64,000 bases of DNA from Streptomyces sp. RKAG293 (GTDB lineage Bacteria; Actinomycetota; Actinomycetes; Streptomycetales; Streptomycetaceae). The notes beneath the pieces were generated by a model. The model did not search any database, was not told where the DNA came from, and saw only the letters and a program-made list of their open reading frames with translations. Positions 52,890 to 61,426 of the stretch are shown in pieces. Where the stretch lies: NCBI RefSeq assembly GCF_023701745.1, contig NZ_JAJOZB010000001.1:2548501-2612500 (forward strand). Direction: 5' to 3'. The stretch's first letter is position 1; every line of letters begins with the position of its first letter. Position numbers and translations under genes: made by a program.

Positions 52890-52909
52890 TTCACGTCCAT
52901 ATTCGTGAA
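52890..52909. promoter_or_regulatory. Candidate operator between kdgD and udh
   Basis: A palindrome with arms TTCACG and CGTGAA and the 8-bp spacer TCCATATT. The 6–8–6 layout is similar in size to the site near iclR, although the arm sequences differ. It lies in the 186-bp divergent promoter gap. Confidence 0.45.
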
Positions 52910-53026
52910 CGCTGCCACGCTAAGCGAGTCCAGCCGCGCCGGTCAAGCGAACGGGCATGCCTTGACGGTGCCAGGGGCGCTCTTTAGCCTGTCCATAGAT
53001 ATGAATGATGTCCACGGAGGAGAACG

Positions 53027-53836
53027 ATGCCTGCTCCCCGCACCATCCTGCTCACCGGCGCCGCGGGCGGCGTGGGCACCCTGATGCGCGAACTGCTGCC
53101 CGCGTACGGCTACGAACTCCGCCTGCTGGACGTCCGGCCCGTAGCAGGGGCACCGGACGCCGTCACGGCCGATCTCACGGACGCCGACGCGCTGCGCGAG
53201 GCGGTCCGGGGCGTCGACGCGATCATCCACCTCGCGGGCATCTCGCTGGAAGCACCCTTCGAGAAGATCCTCCGTTCCAACATCGAAGGGACTTATCACC
53301 TCTACGAGGCGGCGCGCCAGGAAGGCGTACGGCGCGTCGTGTTCGCGTCCAGCAACCACGCGGTCGGCTTCACCCCGCGCCCCACCGGTGACGACCCGCT
53401 GATCCCGATCGGCACCCCGCACCGCCCGGACACCTTCTACGGGCTGTCCAAGTGCTTCGGCGAGGACCTCGCCTCCCTCTACTGGGACCTGCACGGCCTG
53501 GAGACCGTCTCCCTGCGGATCGGCTCCTGCTTCCCCGAGCCGACCTCCGTGCGGATGCTCTCGGTCTGGATGAGCCCCGCCGACTGCGCCCGGCTGCTGC
53601 ACGCCGCGCTGACCGCCGAGGACGTCCGGCACACCGTCGCCTACGGCAGCTCGGCGAACACCCGCCTCTGGTGGGATCTGGCCACGGCCCGCACGCTCGG
53701 TTACGAGCCGCAGGACGACTCCGAGCCCTACGCGGCCGCCCTCATCGCCGAGCAGGGCGAACTCGACCCGGCCAACCCCGACCACGCCCACCTGGGCGGC
53801 CCCTTCTGCACCAATCCCCCGGTCTGGCCGTACTGA
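53027..53836 (+). CDS. udh: Uronate dehydrogenase (NAD-dependent epimerase/dehydratase fold)
   Basis: Extended-SDR enzyme of 269 residues oxidising D-glucuronate or D-galacturonate to the aldarolactone. The NAD motif ILLTGAAGGVGTLMR is at the start, DVRPVAGAPDAVTADLTD follows, catalytic YGLSK is near 144, and SSNHAVGFTPRP plus SLRIGSCFPEPTSVRMLSVWMSP are strong uronate-dehydrogenase signatures. ATG 53027 has GGAGG eight bases upstream. It is divergent from kdgD. Lactonase and glucarate dehydratase, needed between Udh and KdgD, are not in the window. The ends of the pathway (Udh, KdgD, semialdehyde dehydrogenase) are. Confidence 0.85.
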   Translation: MPAPRTILLTGAAGGVGTLMRELLPAYGYELRLLDVRPVAGAPDAVTADLTDADALREAVRGVDAIIHLAGISLEAPFEKILRSNIEGTYHLYEAARQEGVRRVVFASSNHAVGFTPRPTGDDPLIPIGTPHRPDTFYGLSKCFGEDLASLYWDLHGLETVSLRIGSCFPEPTSVRMLSVWMSPADCARLLHAALTAEDVRHTVAYGSSANTRLWWDLATARTLGYEPQDDSEPYAAALIAEQGELDPANPDHAHLGGPFCTNPPVWPY

Positions 53837-53924
53837 CGGCGGAAGCGGACCGCGCGCCCGGCACGTTCTCCACGGATGACGCAAGGTAATGGAACCGCAA
53901 AGCCGGGTCGATCGTTACCCGGGC

Positions 53925-55196
53925 ATGACCGCAATGACACCCGGCTCGAATGTCCCGCTCTCCGTACCGCGCGTAGCGGTGGACGTCACCGCACCCGTGC
54001 GGCTCGACGTATCGGGCCTGCTGCTCACCGCCGACGGCAAGGTGCGCTCGGACGACGACTTCGTCTTCTACAACCAGCCGAACGGCCCCGGCGTGACCCA
54101 CCAGTCGGGCCGCGGCACCGGACCCGACTCCATCACCGTGGACACCGGCGCCGTGCCCGACGGCATCGAGAAGATCGTCGTGACGGCGAGCCTGGACGCG
54201 GCGGGAGCCACCTTCGCCGGCACCGAACCGACGGCCACGGTCCGGGACGCCGACAGCGGCAGCGTCATCGCGACGTTCACCCCGCCCCGGCTGGGCTCGG
54301 AGACCGCGCTCGTGGTCGCCGAGGTCTACCGGCGCGGCGGTGCGTGGAAGGTGCGCGCGGTCGGCCAGGGGTACTCCAACGGGCTGTCCGGGATCGCCAC
54401 CGACTTCGGGGTGAGCGTGGAGGAGCCCGCCACCGCCGCTCCGGCCGCCCCGCAGGCACCCGCGGCCCCGCAGGCACCCGCAGCACCGCAGGCACCCGCA
54501 GCCCCCCAGACACCGCCCGCCGCCCCGCAGGGCTTCGGCCCGCCGCCCGTCATGCCGAGCTCGCCCCCGCCGCAGCCCCCGGCCGCGCCCGCCGCTCCGG
54601 CAGCGCCCGCCGCTCCCACGAAGATCAACCTGGACAAGGGCCGGGTCAGCCTCACGAAGAACCAGTCCGTCTCGCTGGTCAAGGGCGGCAAGCCGCTGAT
54701 GTCCTCGGTGCGGCTGGGCCTGGGCTGGGAGCCCGCCTTCGGCGGCCGGGCCATCGACCTGGACGCCTCCGTCATCGCGTACGGCCCGACCCGCAACCAC
54801 ATCGAGACCTGCTACTTCGGCCGGCTCAGCATCATCAACGGCGCCATCCAGCACTCCGGCGACAACCTCACCGGCGCGGGCGCGGGCGACGACGAGACGA
54901 TCACCGTCCACCTCGGCGGGCTGCCGCCCGAGGTCACCGGCCTCGTCTTCACCGTCAACTCCTACTCCGGGCAGAAGTTCAACAAGGTCGCCAAGGCGTA
55001 CTGCCGGCTGCTGGACGGCGCCACCGGCGAGGAGCTGGTGCGCTTCGACCTGACCAACGGCGAGGCCCGCACCGGGGTCCTCATGTGCAAGATGGTCAAG
55101 CAGTTCTCCGGCGAGTGGGAGATGACCGCCCTGGGCGACTTCATCGACTCCCGCAGCGCCAAGGGCATGGTGAAGCCGGCCGCCGCGGCGCTGTAG
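53925..55196 (+). CDS. TerD family protein with two TerD-like domains
   Basis: Cytoplasmic calcium-binding-type TerD protein of 423 residues. The first domain (about 1–155) shows TPGSNVPLSVPRVAVDVTAPVRLDVSGLLLTADGKVRSDDDFVFYNQPNGPGVTH. A linker (about 165–228) of repeated APAAPQ units follows, then a complete second TerD domain (about 229–423) with KGRVSLTKNQSVSL, RLGLGWEPAF, the acidic IDLDASVIAYG and IIHSGDNLTG-like IQHSGDNLTGAGAGDDETI. Acidic calcium ligands are visible in both. ATG 53925 is preferred because TerD proteins begin near this point; in-frame ATGs at 53889 and 53934 also exist, and ribosome sites are poor. TerD proteins are linked to tellurite resistance and to stress signalling; the exact role is unknown. 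Confidence 0.83.
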   Translation: MTAMTPGSNVPLSVPRVAVDVTAPVRLDVSGLLLTADGKVRSDDDFVFYNQPNGPGVTHQSGRGTGPDSITVDTGAVPDGIEKIVVTASLDAAGATFAGTEPTATVRDADSGSVIATFTPPRLGSETALVVAEVYRRGGAWKVRAVGQGYSNGLSGIATDFGVSVEEPATAAPAAPQAPAAPQAPAAPQAPAAPQTPPAAPQGFGPPPVMPSSPPPQPPAAPAAPAAPAAPTKINLDKGRVSLTKNQSVSLVKGGKPLMSSVRLGLGWEPAFGGRAIDLDASVIAYGPTRNHIETCYFGRLSIINGAIQHSGDNLTGAGAGDDETITVHLGGLPPEVTGLVFTVNSYSGQKFNKVAKAYCRLLDGATGEELVRFDLTNGEARTGVLMCKMVKQFSGEWEMTALGDFIDSRSAKGMVKPAAAAL

Positions 55197-55249
55197 CGCC
55201 ACAACGGCCGGCTGGTCACCTGATCAGCAGGGTCGGCCGGGGCGGCGGG

Positions 55250-56710
55250 TCAGCAGTGCTTCTGCCGACGCCAGGGGCCGGTGATCGCGAGCATGATCCC
55301 CGGCTCCTGGATGTTGGCGAACAGCGTGTGTCCGTCGGGCGAGAAGGTCACCCCGGTGAACTCGCTGTACGCCGGCTCCAGGTCGGTGCCGATGTTCAGC
55401 TCGTTACGGGCGATCGGGTAGGTCCGGCCGTCGTCCAGGGCACCGAAGAGGTGCTGGATGCCGGCGCCGTCCTCGGCGATGACGAGGCCGCCGTACGGCG
55501 AGACGGTGATGTTGTCGGGGCCGTCGAACGGGCCGTCGGCGCCCGGGTCGGCGTTGACGCCGAGCAGCACCTTGAGGGTCAGGGTGCGGCGCTTCGGGTC
55601 GTAGAACCAGACCGCCCCGTCGTGCTGCACCGGGCTCTCGTCACGGGCGTAGGACGAGACGATGTACGTGCCGCCGTCGCCCCACCACATGCCCTCCAGC
55701 TTGCGGGCCCGGGTGACCTCGCCCGCCGCGAACTGCTTGCGCACCGACACGGTCTTCGCGTCGCGGTCCGGGACGTCGACCCAGTCCACGCCGTAGACCG
55801 TGCCGGTCTTCGTCGCCCGCGACAGGTCGTCGACGAACTTGCCGCCGGAGTCGAAGCACTTGAACGCCTGCAGCACGCCGGCGGTCTCGCCCAGGGAGTC
55901 CAGGTGCCCGCGGCCGTGGTGGAAGCCGGCCGGCGGCGTCCAGCGGTACAGCAGCCCGTTCGGGCCGGAGGCGTCCTCGGTGAGGTACAGGTGGCCGCGC
56001 TTGGGGTCGACGACGACCGCTTCGTGCGCGTACCGGCCCAGCGCCTTGATGGGCTTGGGGTCGCGGTTGGCCCTGCGGTTGTACGGGTCGACCTCGAAGA
56101 CGTAGCCGTGGTCCTTGGTCATGCCGTTCTGGCCGGCCTTGTCCTCGGTCTCCTCGCAGGTCAGCCAGGTGCCCCAGGGAGTCGCGCCGCCCGCGCAGTT
56201 GGTGGACGTACCGGCGATGCCGACCCACTCGGCGACATGGCCGCCGTGCTTCGCGACCTCGACGACGGTGCAGCCGCCGGCCGCCGCCGGGTCGTAGACC
56301 AGGCCTTCGATGAGCGGCACCGGGTTCGGCCAGGCGGCCCTCTTGCCCTTCAGCTCATGGTTGGTGACGAGCAGCGTGGCACCGCGCACGCCCTCGAAGG
56401 TGGCCGTGCCGTCGTGGTTGGAGGGGGTGGACTCACCGGTCTCCAGCGTGGTGACGCCGGTGCGGGTGATGACCCGGTACGCGAAGCCCGCCGGCAGCCC
56501 GAGCAGGCCCTGGGGGTCCTCGACGATCGGTCCGTAGCCGAGCTCGGGCGCGTGGTGCCCGGCGGCGGCCCCCTTGGCGGCGGTCGTGGCCGGGGTGTCC
56601 GCGGCGAGCGCGCCCGGGGCGGTGGCGAGTACGTCGACGGCACCGGCCAGGGCTACACCGGCACCGGTGATCGCCGTGCGCTGAACGAAGTCTCTTCGGG
56701 TGAGCGGCAC
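55250..56710 (-). CDS. phoX: PhoX family alkaline phosphatase (Tat-exported)
   Basis: Secreted phosphatase-family protein of 486 residues. The signal peptide begins VPLTRRDFVQRTAITGAGVALAGA with the twin-arginine motif TRRDF, so Tat export of the folded, metal-loaded enzyme is expected. Conserved PhoX/DUF839 blocks are TPSNHDGTATFEG, LLVTNHELKG, ATPWGTWLTCEETE, LGRYAHEAVVVDP and YLTEDASGPNGLLYRW. C-terminal DGPDNITVSPYGGLVIAEDGAG contains likely Ca/Fe ligands. GTG 56710 has AAGGAG seven bases upstream; the frame stays open further back, but that would bypass the Tat signal. A candidate PHO box lies 45 bp upstream. Confidence 0.88.
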   Translation of the reverse strand: MPLTRRDFVQRTAITGAGVALAGAVDVLATAPGALAADTPATTAAKGAAAGHHAPELGYGPIVEDPQGLLGLPAGFAYRVITRTGVTTLETGESTPSNHDGTATFEGVRGATLLVTNHELKGKRAAWPNPVPLIEGLVYDPAAAGGCTVVEVAKHGGHVAEWVGIAGTSTNCAGGATPWGTWLTCEETEDKAGQNGMTKDHGYVFEVDPYNRRANRDPKPIKALGRYAHEAVVVDPKRGHLYLTEDASGPNGLLYRWTPPAGFHHGRGHLDSLGETAGVLQAFKCFDSGGKFVDDLSRATKTGTVYGVDWVDVPDRDAKTVSVRKQFAAGEVTRARKLEGMWWGDGGTYIVSSYARDESPVQHDGAVWFYDPKRRTLTLKVLLGVNADPGADGPFDGPDNITVSPYGGLVIAEDGAGIQHLFGALDDGRTYPIARNELNIGTDLEPAYSEFTGVTFSPDGHTLFANIQEPGIMLAITGPWRRQKHC

Positions 56711-56754
56711 TCTGGGCTCCTTCTGTCGCGGGCTGCGGCGGTTACGCTCCTGCC

Positions 56755-56776
56755 CCGACAAGAACTCCGTGTGAAC
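56755..56776 (-). promoter_or_regulatory. Candidate PHO box upstream of phoX
   Basis: On the minus strand, reading toward phoX, two adjacent 11-bp units are GTTCACACGGA and GTTCTTGTCGG. Spacing and the first unit fit the PhoP repeat; the second is degenerate. The 302-bp gap 56711–57012 shows no other clear feature. Confidence 0.6.
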
Positions 56777-57012
56777 TGCGTCCGGCCACGGGCGGGCCAC
56801 GTACGGATGAGCTCGACAACGTGACCGGACCGGATTCCTCCGGCCCGGCCGGCCCCTGGCGCGACGGCGCCCCACCCCGGTATAGCGGCGCCCCGCCCCT
56901 CAGCGCAACGGCGCCTCGCCGCGCGGGCCGCAGGGCGCCGCACCATCTTGCGCGACGCCGTGCGGCCCGGAACGACGGCCGTCGGCGCGGTGTGGACCCC
57001 GCGTCGCCTGCC

Positions 57013-58509
57013 TCAGCTGTTCGCCTTGGAGCGGGCCTTGAACGCGGCCTTGCGGGCGGTCTTGGCGACCGTCTTGTCGGGGTGCAGCCGTCCCATCGCC
57101 TCCAGGACGTCCGACGTGGCCGGGTGGTCGACGCGCCACACCGCGTCGAAGAAGCCGTCGTGCTGGGCGACGAGGCCGGTCACGAGTTCGGCGAGCAGCT
57201 CGGGTCCGCTGTCCGAGTCGAGCTGCGCTGCCAGCGTGTCGACGGTCAGCCAGAACACCATCGCCTCGTCCGGCGCCGGCACGTCCCGCGCTCCGCGCTC
57301 GGTCAGCCACACCCGGGCCAGCCCGCCGAGCTGGCGGTCGCCGAGCACCTCGCGCAGCGCCGGTTCCGCGTCCGGGCCGAGCAGGCTGAGGGTCTGCTGG
57401 CACATCAGCCGGCGGCCGGGCGCGCCCAGGTCGTCGCCGGTGGAGGCGGTGAGGAGCTCGCGCGCCGCGTCGTCGGGCTTGCGGCCGTCGAGCCACAGTT
57501 CGGCCTCGGCGCGGGCGGCCTGGTCCGGGTAGTCGGTCATCGCGTCCAGGAGCACGGCCGCGGTCCGGTCGGCGAGGTCGCCGGTGGCGGGGGCGTGCGC
57601 GCCCGCGTCGAGCAGCCGGGCGCGGACGCCGAACACGCCGAGCGGGGTGAGCCGGACCAGGCCGTAGCGGGAGATCTCCTCCGGGTCGAGTTCCGCCGGC
57701 AGGGCCACGTCGCCCGCGCTCTCGTCCTCGTCGGTCTCCTCGATGAGCGCGTCGTCGACCGGCCGGTACTCGATCAGGCCGGTGGGGGCGAGCAGCCGGA
57801 AGTGGTCGTCCAGCCGCATCATGACCTCGGTGACCTCCTCGAGGACGGCGTCCGTCGGCTCGCCCATGTCCTCGGGGACGACGAGCGAGGCCGCCAGGAC
57901 GGGCAGCGGCACGGACTCGTACCCGGCCTCCTCCATCGCGCTGTACGCGTACAGGTTGGCGAGCGCCGTGTCGAGGAACTCGGCCTCCTCCTCCGGGTCC
58001 CAGTCCAGCGCGTCGAGGTCCAGGACCCCGTCGTCGTCCAGGTCGCCGCCGATGGCCGCGCGCAGCCCCTCGAAGTCCGGCGAAGCGGCTTCGGCGAGGG
58101 CGGTCTCCGCGGTGGCGAGCCAGACCTCCAGGACGTCCTGCGGCTCGCCGGCGGCCAGTTGCGCGAGCGCCTCGCCGGGCAGTGCCGATCCCGCGGGGTC
58201 GCCGGGCTCGGTGGCCTCACCGGCGGCCTCGTCGATCTCCAGCTCGACCATGCCGGTGTCGATGGCGATGCCCCAGGCCTGCGAGGTCTCGGCCAGCCCG
58301 TCTTGGTCGGCGGTGAGGCCGAGTTCGGCCGCGGCGCGCAGCCGGTCGTCCGCGGTCAGCTCGCCCATGACGTCGACCCGGGTGCCGGGACCGGCCCAGC
58401 GGGCCAGCCGGACCGCGCGCTCCAGCAGCGGTACGGCGAGCGCGAGGCGTGCCAGCTCGTCCTCGGGAAGCAGCCGCACCGGCGGCAGGGCGAGGCGGTC
58501 AGCGGCCAT
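57013..58509 (-). CDS. Acidic helical-repeat hypothetical protein, paralogue of the 11.1–12.5 kb gene
   Basis: Protein of 498 residues, acidic in its middle (EEEAEFLDTALANL, IEETDEDESAGDVALPAE), predicted all-helical. It shares with the other protein an N-terminal RLARWAGPGTRVDVMGELTADDRLRAAAELGLTADQ pattern. The C-terminal HPDKTVAKTARKAAFKARSK corresponds to HPDPAVAKAVRRAAF in the paralogue. ATG 58509 has GAGGAG about ten bases upstream. No enzymatic motif was seen. It is divergent from the PHO-box-controlled nuclease gene (about 250 bp apart). HEAT-like helical repeats suggest a protein-binding scaffold; function unknown. Confidence 0.75.
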   Translation of the reverse strand: MAADRLALPPVRLLPEDELARLALAVPLLERAVRLARWAGPGTRVDVMGELTADDRLRAAAELGLTADQDGLAETSQAWGIAIDTGMVELEIDEAAGEATEPGDPAGSALPGEALAQLAAGEPQDVLEVWLATAETALAEAASPDFEGLRAAIGGDLDDDGVLDLDALDWDPEEEAEFLDTALANLYAYSAMEEAGYESVPLPVLAASLVVPEDMGEPTDAVLEEVTEVMMRLDDHFRLLAPTGLIEYRPVDDALIEETDEDESAGDVALPAELDPEEISRYGLVRLTPLGVFGVRARLLDAGAHAPATGDLADRTAAVLLDAMTDYPDQAARAEAELWLDGRKPDDAARELLTASTGDDLGAPGRRLMCQQTLSLLGPDAEPALREVLGDRQLGGLARVWLTERGARDVPAPDEAMVFWLTVDTLAAQLDSDSGPELLAELVTGLVAQHDGFFDAVWRVDHPATSDVLEAMGRLHPDKTVAKTARKAAFKARSKANS

Positions 58510-58603
58510 GGCGGGGTTCTCCTCAACAGCGGTGGGGGTGACGGCGCCGCGCCAGTGGGGCAGCGCGAACCCAGCCTAGACGCGTCGGCACGCGGCACGT
58601 CCG

Positions 58604-58647
58604 GTTCACCTTCCGGTCAAGGTTCGTTCGCTTTTCGTCCGTTGTCG
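58604..58647 (+). promoter_or_regulatory. Four-unit PHO box upstream of the secreted nuclease gene
   Basis: Four contiguous 11-bp units start at 58604, 58615, 58626 and 58637: GTTCACCTTCC, GGTCAAGGTTC, GTTCGCTTTTC, GTCCGTTGTCG. Units 1 and 3 fit the PhoP consensus well. A TTGACA lies just downstream (58653–58658), so PhoP would sit immediately upstream of RNA polymerase. The site is about 115 bp before the gene's TTG start. Confidence 0.75.
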
Positions 58648-58760
58648 GGCTCTTGACAACACACCTGCCGTACAAGGAAATTGACGCGCGTAGAACTCAT
58701 ACCGGAGACCGTTGATCGCACTCAGTGACGCGCTCGCCCGTATCCCTCACGGAGGCCACG

Positions 58761-60593
58761 TTGACCACCCCTCGCTCCATCGGCGCCATAGCCACCGCCG
58801 CGCTCGCGGCCGGACTGCTGGCCATGCCGCAGTCCGCGACCGCGAACACGACCGCCGCCGACGGCGTGCGCATTCACGACCTCCAGGGCGCCACCCGGCT
58901 GTCCCCGCTGTCCGGCCAGGCCGTGACCTCGGTGCCCGGCATCGTCACCGGCGTCCGCGCCTACGGCTCCTCCAAGGGCTTCTGGATGCAGGACCCGACG
59001 CCGGACGCGGACCCGGCGACCAGCGAAGGCGTCTTCGTCTTCACCAGCTCCAACCCCACGGTGGCGGTCGGTGACTCGGTGACGGTCTCCGGCACGGTCA
59101 GCGAGTACTACCCGGGCGGCAAGACCATCGGCGACCAGTCCGTCACCGAGATCACCAAGCCGGTGGTGACCGTCGTCTCCGCCGGCAACGCGCTGCCCGC
59201 CCCGGTGGTGCTGAACAGCGCCAACGTCCCCGCCGCGTACGCCCCGGCCGGCGACGCGGCGGCCGCCAACAGCATCGAGGCGCTGCCGCTGCGGCCCGCG
59301 ACGTACGCCCTGGACCTGTACGAATCCCTGGAAGGGATGAACGTCCAGGTCGCCGACACGCGCGTGGTCGGCGCCACCGACCCGTACTCCGAGCTGTGGG
59401 TGACGGTCAGACCCAAGGAGAACCCGACCCCGCGCGGCGGCACCGTCTACGGCGGCTACGCGAACCAGAACTCCGGCCGGCTGCAGATCCAGTCGCTGAT
59501 CCCGCTCGCCCAGCAGCCCTTCCCGACCGCGAACGTCGGCGATGTGCTCACCGGCACCACCGAAGGCCCCCTGGACTTCAACCAGTTCGGCGGCTACACC
59601 CTCACCGCGCGCACCATCGGCACGGTCACCTCCGGCGGCCTGCAGCCGGAGACCACCCGCAAGCAGAAGAAGGACGAGCTGGCGGTCGCGACGTACAACG
59701 TCGAGAACCTCGACCCGTCCGACCCGCAGACCAAGTTCGACCGGCTCGCCGTCGGCGTCGTCACGCACCTCGCCTCGCCCGACATCGTCGCCCTGGAGGA
59801 GATCCAGGACAACAACGGCGCCGTCAACGACGGTACGGTCGCCGCCGACCAGACGGTGAACAAGTTCATCGACGCGATCGTCGCCGCCGGCGGCCCGCGC
59901 TACCAGTGGCGCTCCATCGACCCGACGAACGGGACCGACGGCGGCGAGCCCGGCGGCAACATCCGCCAGGCGTTCCTCTACAACCCGGCACGGGTCTCCT
60001 TCACCGACCGGCCCGGCGGCGACGCCACCACCCCCGTCTGGGTCTCCAGCAACCACGGCAAGGCCGCGCTCAGCGTCTCCCCCGGCCGTATCGCCCCCGG
60101 CGACAGCGCCTGGGCCGACAGCCGCAAGCCGCTCGCCGGTGAGTTCACCTTCCGCGGCAAGCCCGTCATCGTCATCGCCAACCACTTCGCCTCCAAGGGC
60201 GGCGACAGCCCGCTGACCAGCCGCACCCAGCCGGTGGTGCGCAGCTCCGAGACCAAGCGCCTGCAGCAGTCCGTCCAGGTCAACACCTTCGTACGGCAGA
60301 TCCAGGCGGTTCAGAAGGACGCCCGCGTCGTCGTCCTCGGTGACATCAACGACTACGAGTTCTCCGCCGCCGGCCTGCGGCTCACCGAGGGCCGCGCACT
60401 GAAGGACCTCGTCCTGACGCTGCGTCCCAGCGAGCGCTACTCGTACGTCTTCCAGGGCAACTCGCAGGTGCTGGACCACATCCTCGTCAGCCCCTCCCTC
60501 GGCTCGCCCGACTACGACGTCGTCCACATCAACTCCGAGTTCGCCGACCAGGCGAGCGACCACGACCCGCAGGTCGTCCGCATCCGCCCGTAG
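58761..60593 (+). CDS. Secreted endonuclease/exonuclease/phosphatase family nuclease
   Basis: Exported protein of 610 residues. A signal peptide (1 to about 30, IGAIATAALAAGLLAMPQSATA) precedes an OB-fold/lamin-tail-like N-terminal domain (about 35–300: VTSVPGIVTGVRAYGSSKGFWMQDP). The exonuclease–endonuclease–phosphatase domain follows (ELAVATYNVENLDP with the catalytic asparagine, LEEIQDN glutamate, VIANHFASKGGD, VVLGDINDYEFS, LDHILVSP, SDHDPQVV). The full set of catalytic residues is present. The start is TTG 58761 with GGAGG five bases upstream. With a PHO box upstream, it probably releases phosphate from extracellular DNA when phosphate is scarce; nuclease versus phosphodiesterase activity is not decided here. 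Confidence 0.88.
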   Translation: MTTPRSIGAIATAALAAGLLAMPQSATANTTAADGVRIHDLQGATRLSPLSGQAVTSVPGIVTGVRAYGSSKGFWMQDPTPDADPATSEGVFVFTSSNPTVAVGDSVTVSGTVSEYYPGGKTIGDQSVTEITKPVVTVVSAGNALPAPVVLNSANVPAAYAPAGDAAAANSIEALPLRPATYALDLYESLEGMNVQVADTRVVGATDPYSELWVTVRPKENPTPRGGTVYGGYANQNSGRLQIQSLIPLAQQPFPTANVGDVLTGTTEGPLDFNQFGGYTLTARTIGTVTSGGLQPETTRKQKKDELAVATYNVENLDPSDPQTKFDRLAVGVVTHLASPDIVALEEIQDNNGAVNDGTVAADQTVNKFIDAIVAAGGPRYQWRSIDPTNGTDGGEPGGNIRQAFLYNPARVSFTDRPGGDATTPVWVSSNHGKAALSVSPGRIAPGDSAWADSRKPLAGEFTFRGKPVIVIANHFASKGGDSPLTSRTQPVVRSSETKRLQQSVQVNTFVRQIQAVQKDARVVVLGDINDYEFSAAGLRLTEGRALKDLVLTLRPSERYSYVFQGNSQVLDHILVSPSLGSPDYDVVHINSEFADQASDHDPQVVRIRP

Positions 60594-60740
60594 CGGCATG
60601 CGCCCGTAGCGGCCTGAGGTCCGGGGCGGCATGAGGACCGGGACGCCCGCCGGTATCGGCGGGCGTCCCGCGCCGTCCTGGTCGCGGAGCGCTCCGGTAG
60701 CGTGTGGGTTCCTCGGCGGAACTCACAGGGGGCGTTGGAG

Positions 60741-61355
60741 ATGCGGGAGATCACATCGGCGGCGGAACTGCGGGAACTGCTCGGGGAGCCGTCGCAGCGG
60801 GACGCGACGAAGGAGCGGCCGGGCCTGCACGAGCACGACAGGGCGTGGCTGGCCGCCTCGCCCTTCTGCCTGGTCGCCACCTCGGACGCGGACGGCAACT
60901 GCGACGTCTCCCCCAAGGGCGACCCCGCCGGGTTCACGCTGGTCCTCGACGACACCACGATCGCCCTCCCGGAGCGGTCGGGGAACCGCCGGGCCGACGG
61001 CTTCCACAACATCCTGGCCAACCCGCACGTCGGCCTGATCTATCTGATCCCGGGGCGCGGCGACACGCTCCGCATCAACGGCCGCGCCCGGCTGGTGCGT
61101 GACGCCGCGTTCTTCGACGACATGATCGTGAAGGGCCACCGCCCGCAGTTCGCGCTGGTGGTCGACATCGAAGAGGTCTTCTACCACTGCTCGAAGGCGC
61201 TGCTGCGCTCCGCGCTCTGGAAGCACGAGGCCTGGAACCCGGACGCGGCGCCGTCCCGGGCCCGGATCGCGAAGAGCCTGGAACGCAAGGACGAGGAGCT
61301 GGCGGACCTGGAGGTCTACTACGGCCCCCGGTACGCCGACAACATCTACAACTGA
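60741..61355 (+). CDS. FMN-dependent PPOX-type flavoprotein (MSMEG_1061-like)
   Basis: Split-barrel flavoprotein of 204 residues of the pyridoxamine-5'-phosphate-oxidase superfamily. Core segments are FCLVATSDADGNCDVSPKGDPAGFTLVLDDTTIALPERSGNRRADGFHNILANPHVGLIYLIPG and LRINGRARLVRD, the FMN-contact pattern of the MSMEG_1061 subgroup. The C-terminal FYHCSKALLRSALWKHEAWNPDA is diagnostic for that subgroup. ATG 60741 follows GGGGG by eight bases; an in-frame ATG at 60702 lacks a site. Substrate is unknown; related proteins reduce F420- or FMN-dependent substrates or bind haem. A terminator follows at 61369. Confidence 0.85.
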   Translation: MREITSAAELRELLGEPSQRDATKERPGLHEHDRAWLAASPFCLVATSDADGNCDVSPKGDPAGFTLVLDDTTIALPERSGNRRADGFHNILANPHVGLIYLIPGRGDTLRINGRARLVRDAAFFDDMIVKGHRPQFALVVDIEEVFYHCSKALLRSALWKHEAWNPDAAPSRARIAKSLERKDEELADLEVYYGPRYADNIYN

Positions 61356-61368
61356 AAGAGCATGCAGA

Positions 61369-61401
61369 ACGGCCGGCCCCTGTCGTGAAGGGGCCGGCCG
61401 T
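61369..61401. terminator. Bidirectional terminator hairpin
   Basis: A perfect 12-bp stem (ACGGCCGGCCCC arm) with a nine-base loop lies between the flavoprotein gene and the convergent dapD gene. Confidence 0.85.
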
Positions 61402-61426
61402 CGCGCTGTTCCGTTGTTCCGGTGCG

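Noticed and set aside
56711..57012. Small plus-strand ORF starting near 56821
   Set aside because: No ribosome site, low-complexity translation, and it continues antisense into the 57013–58509 gene.
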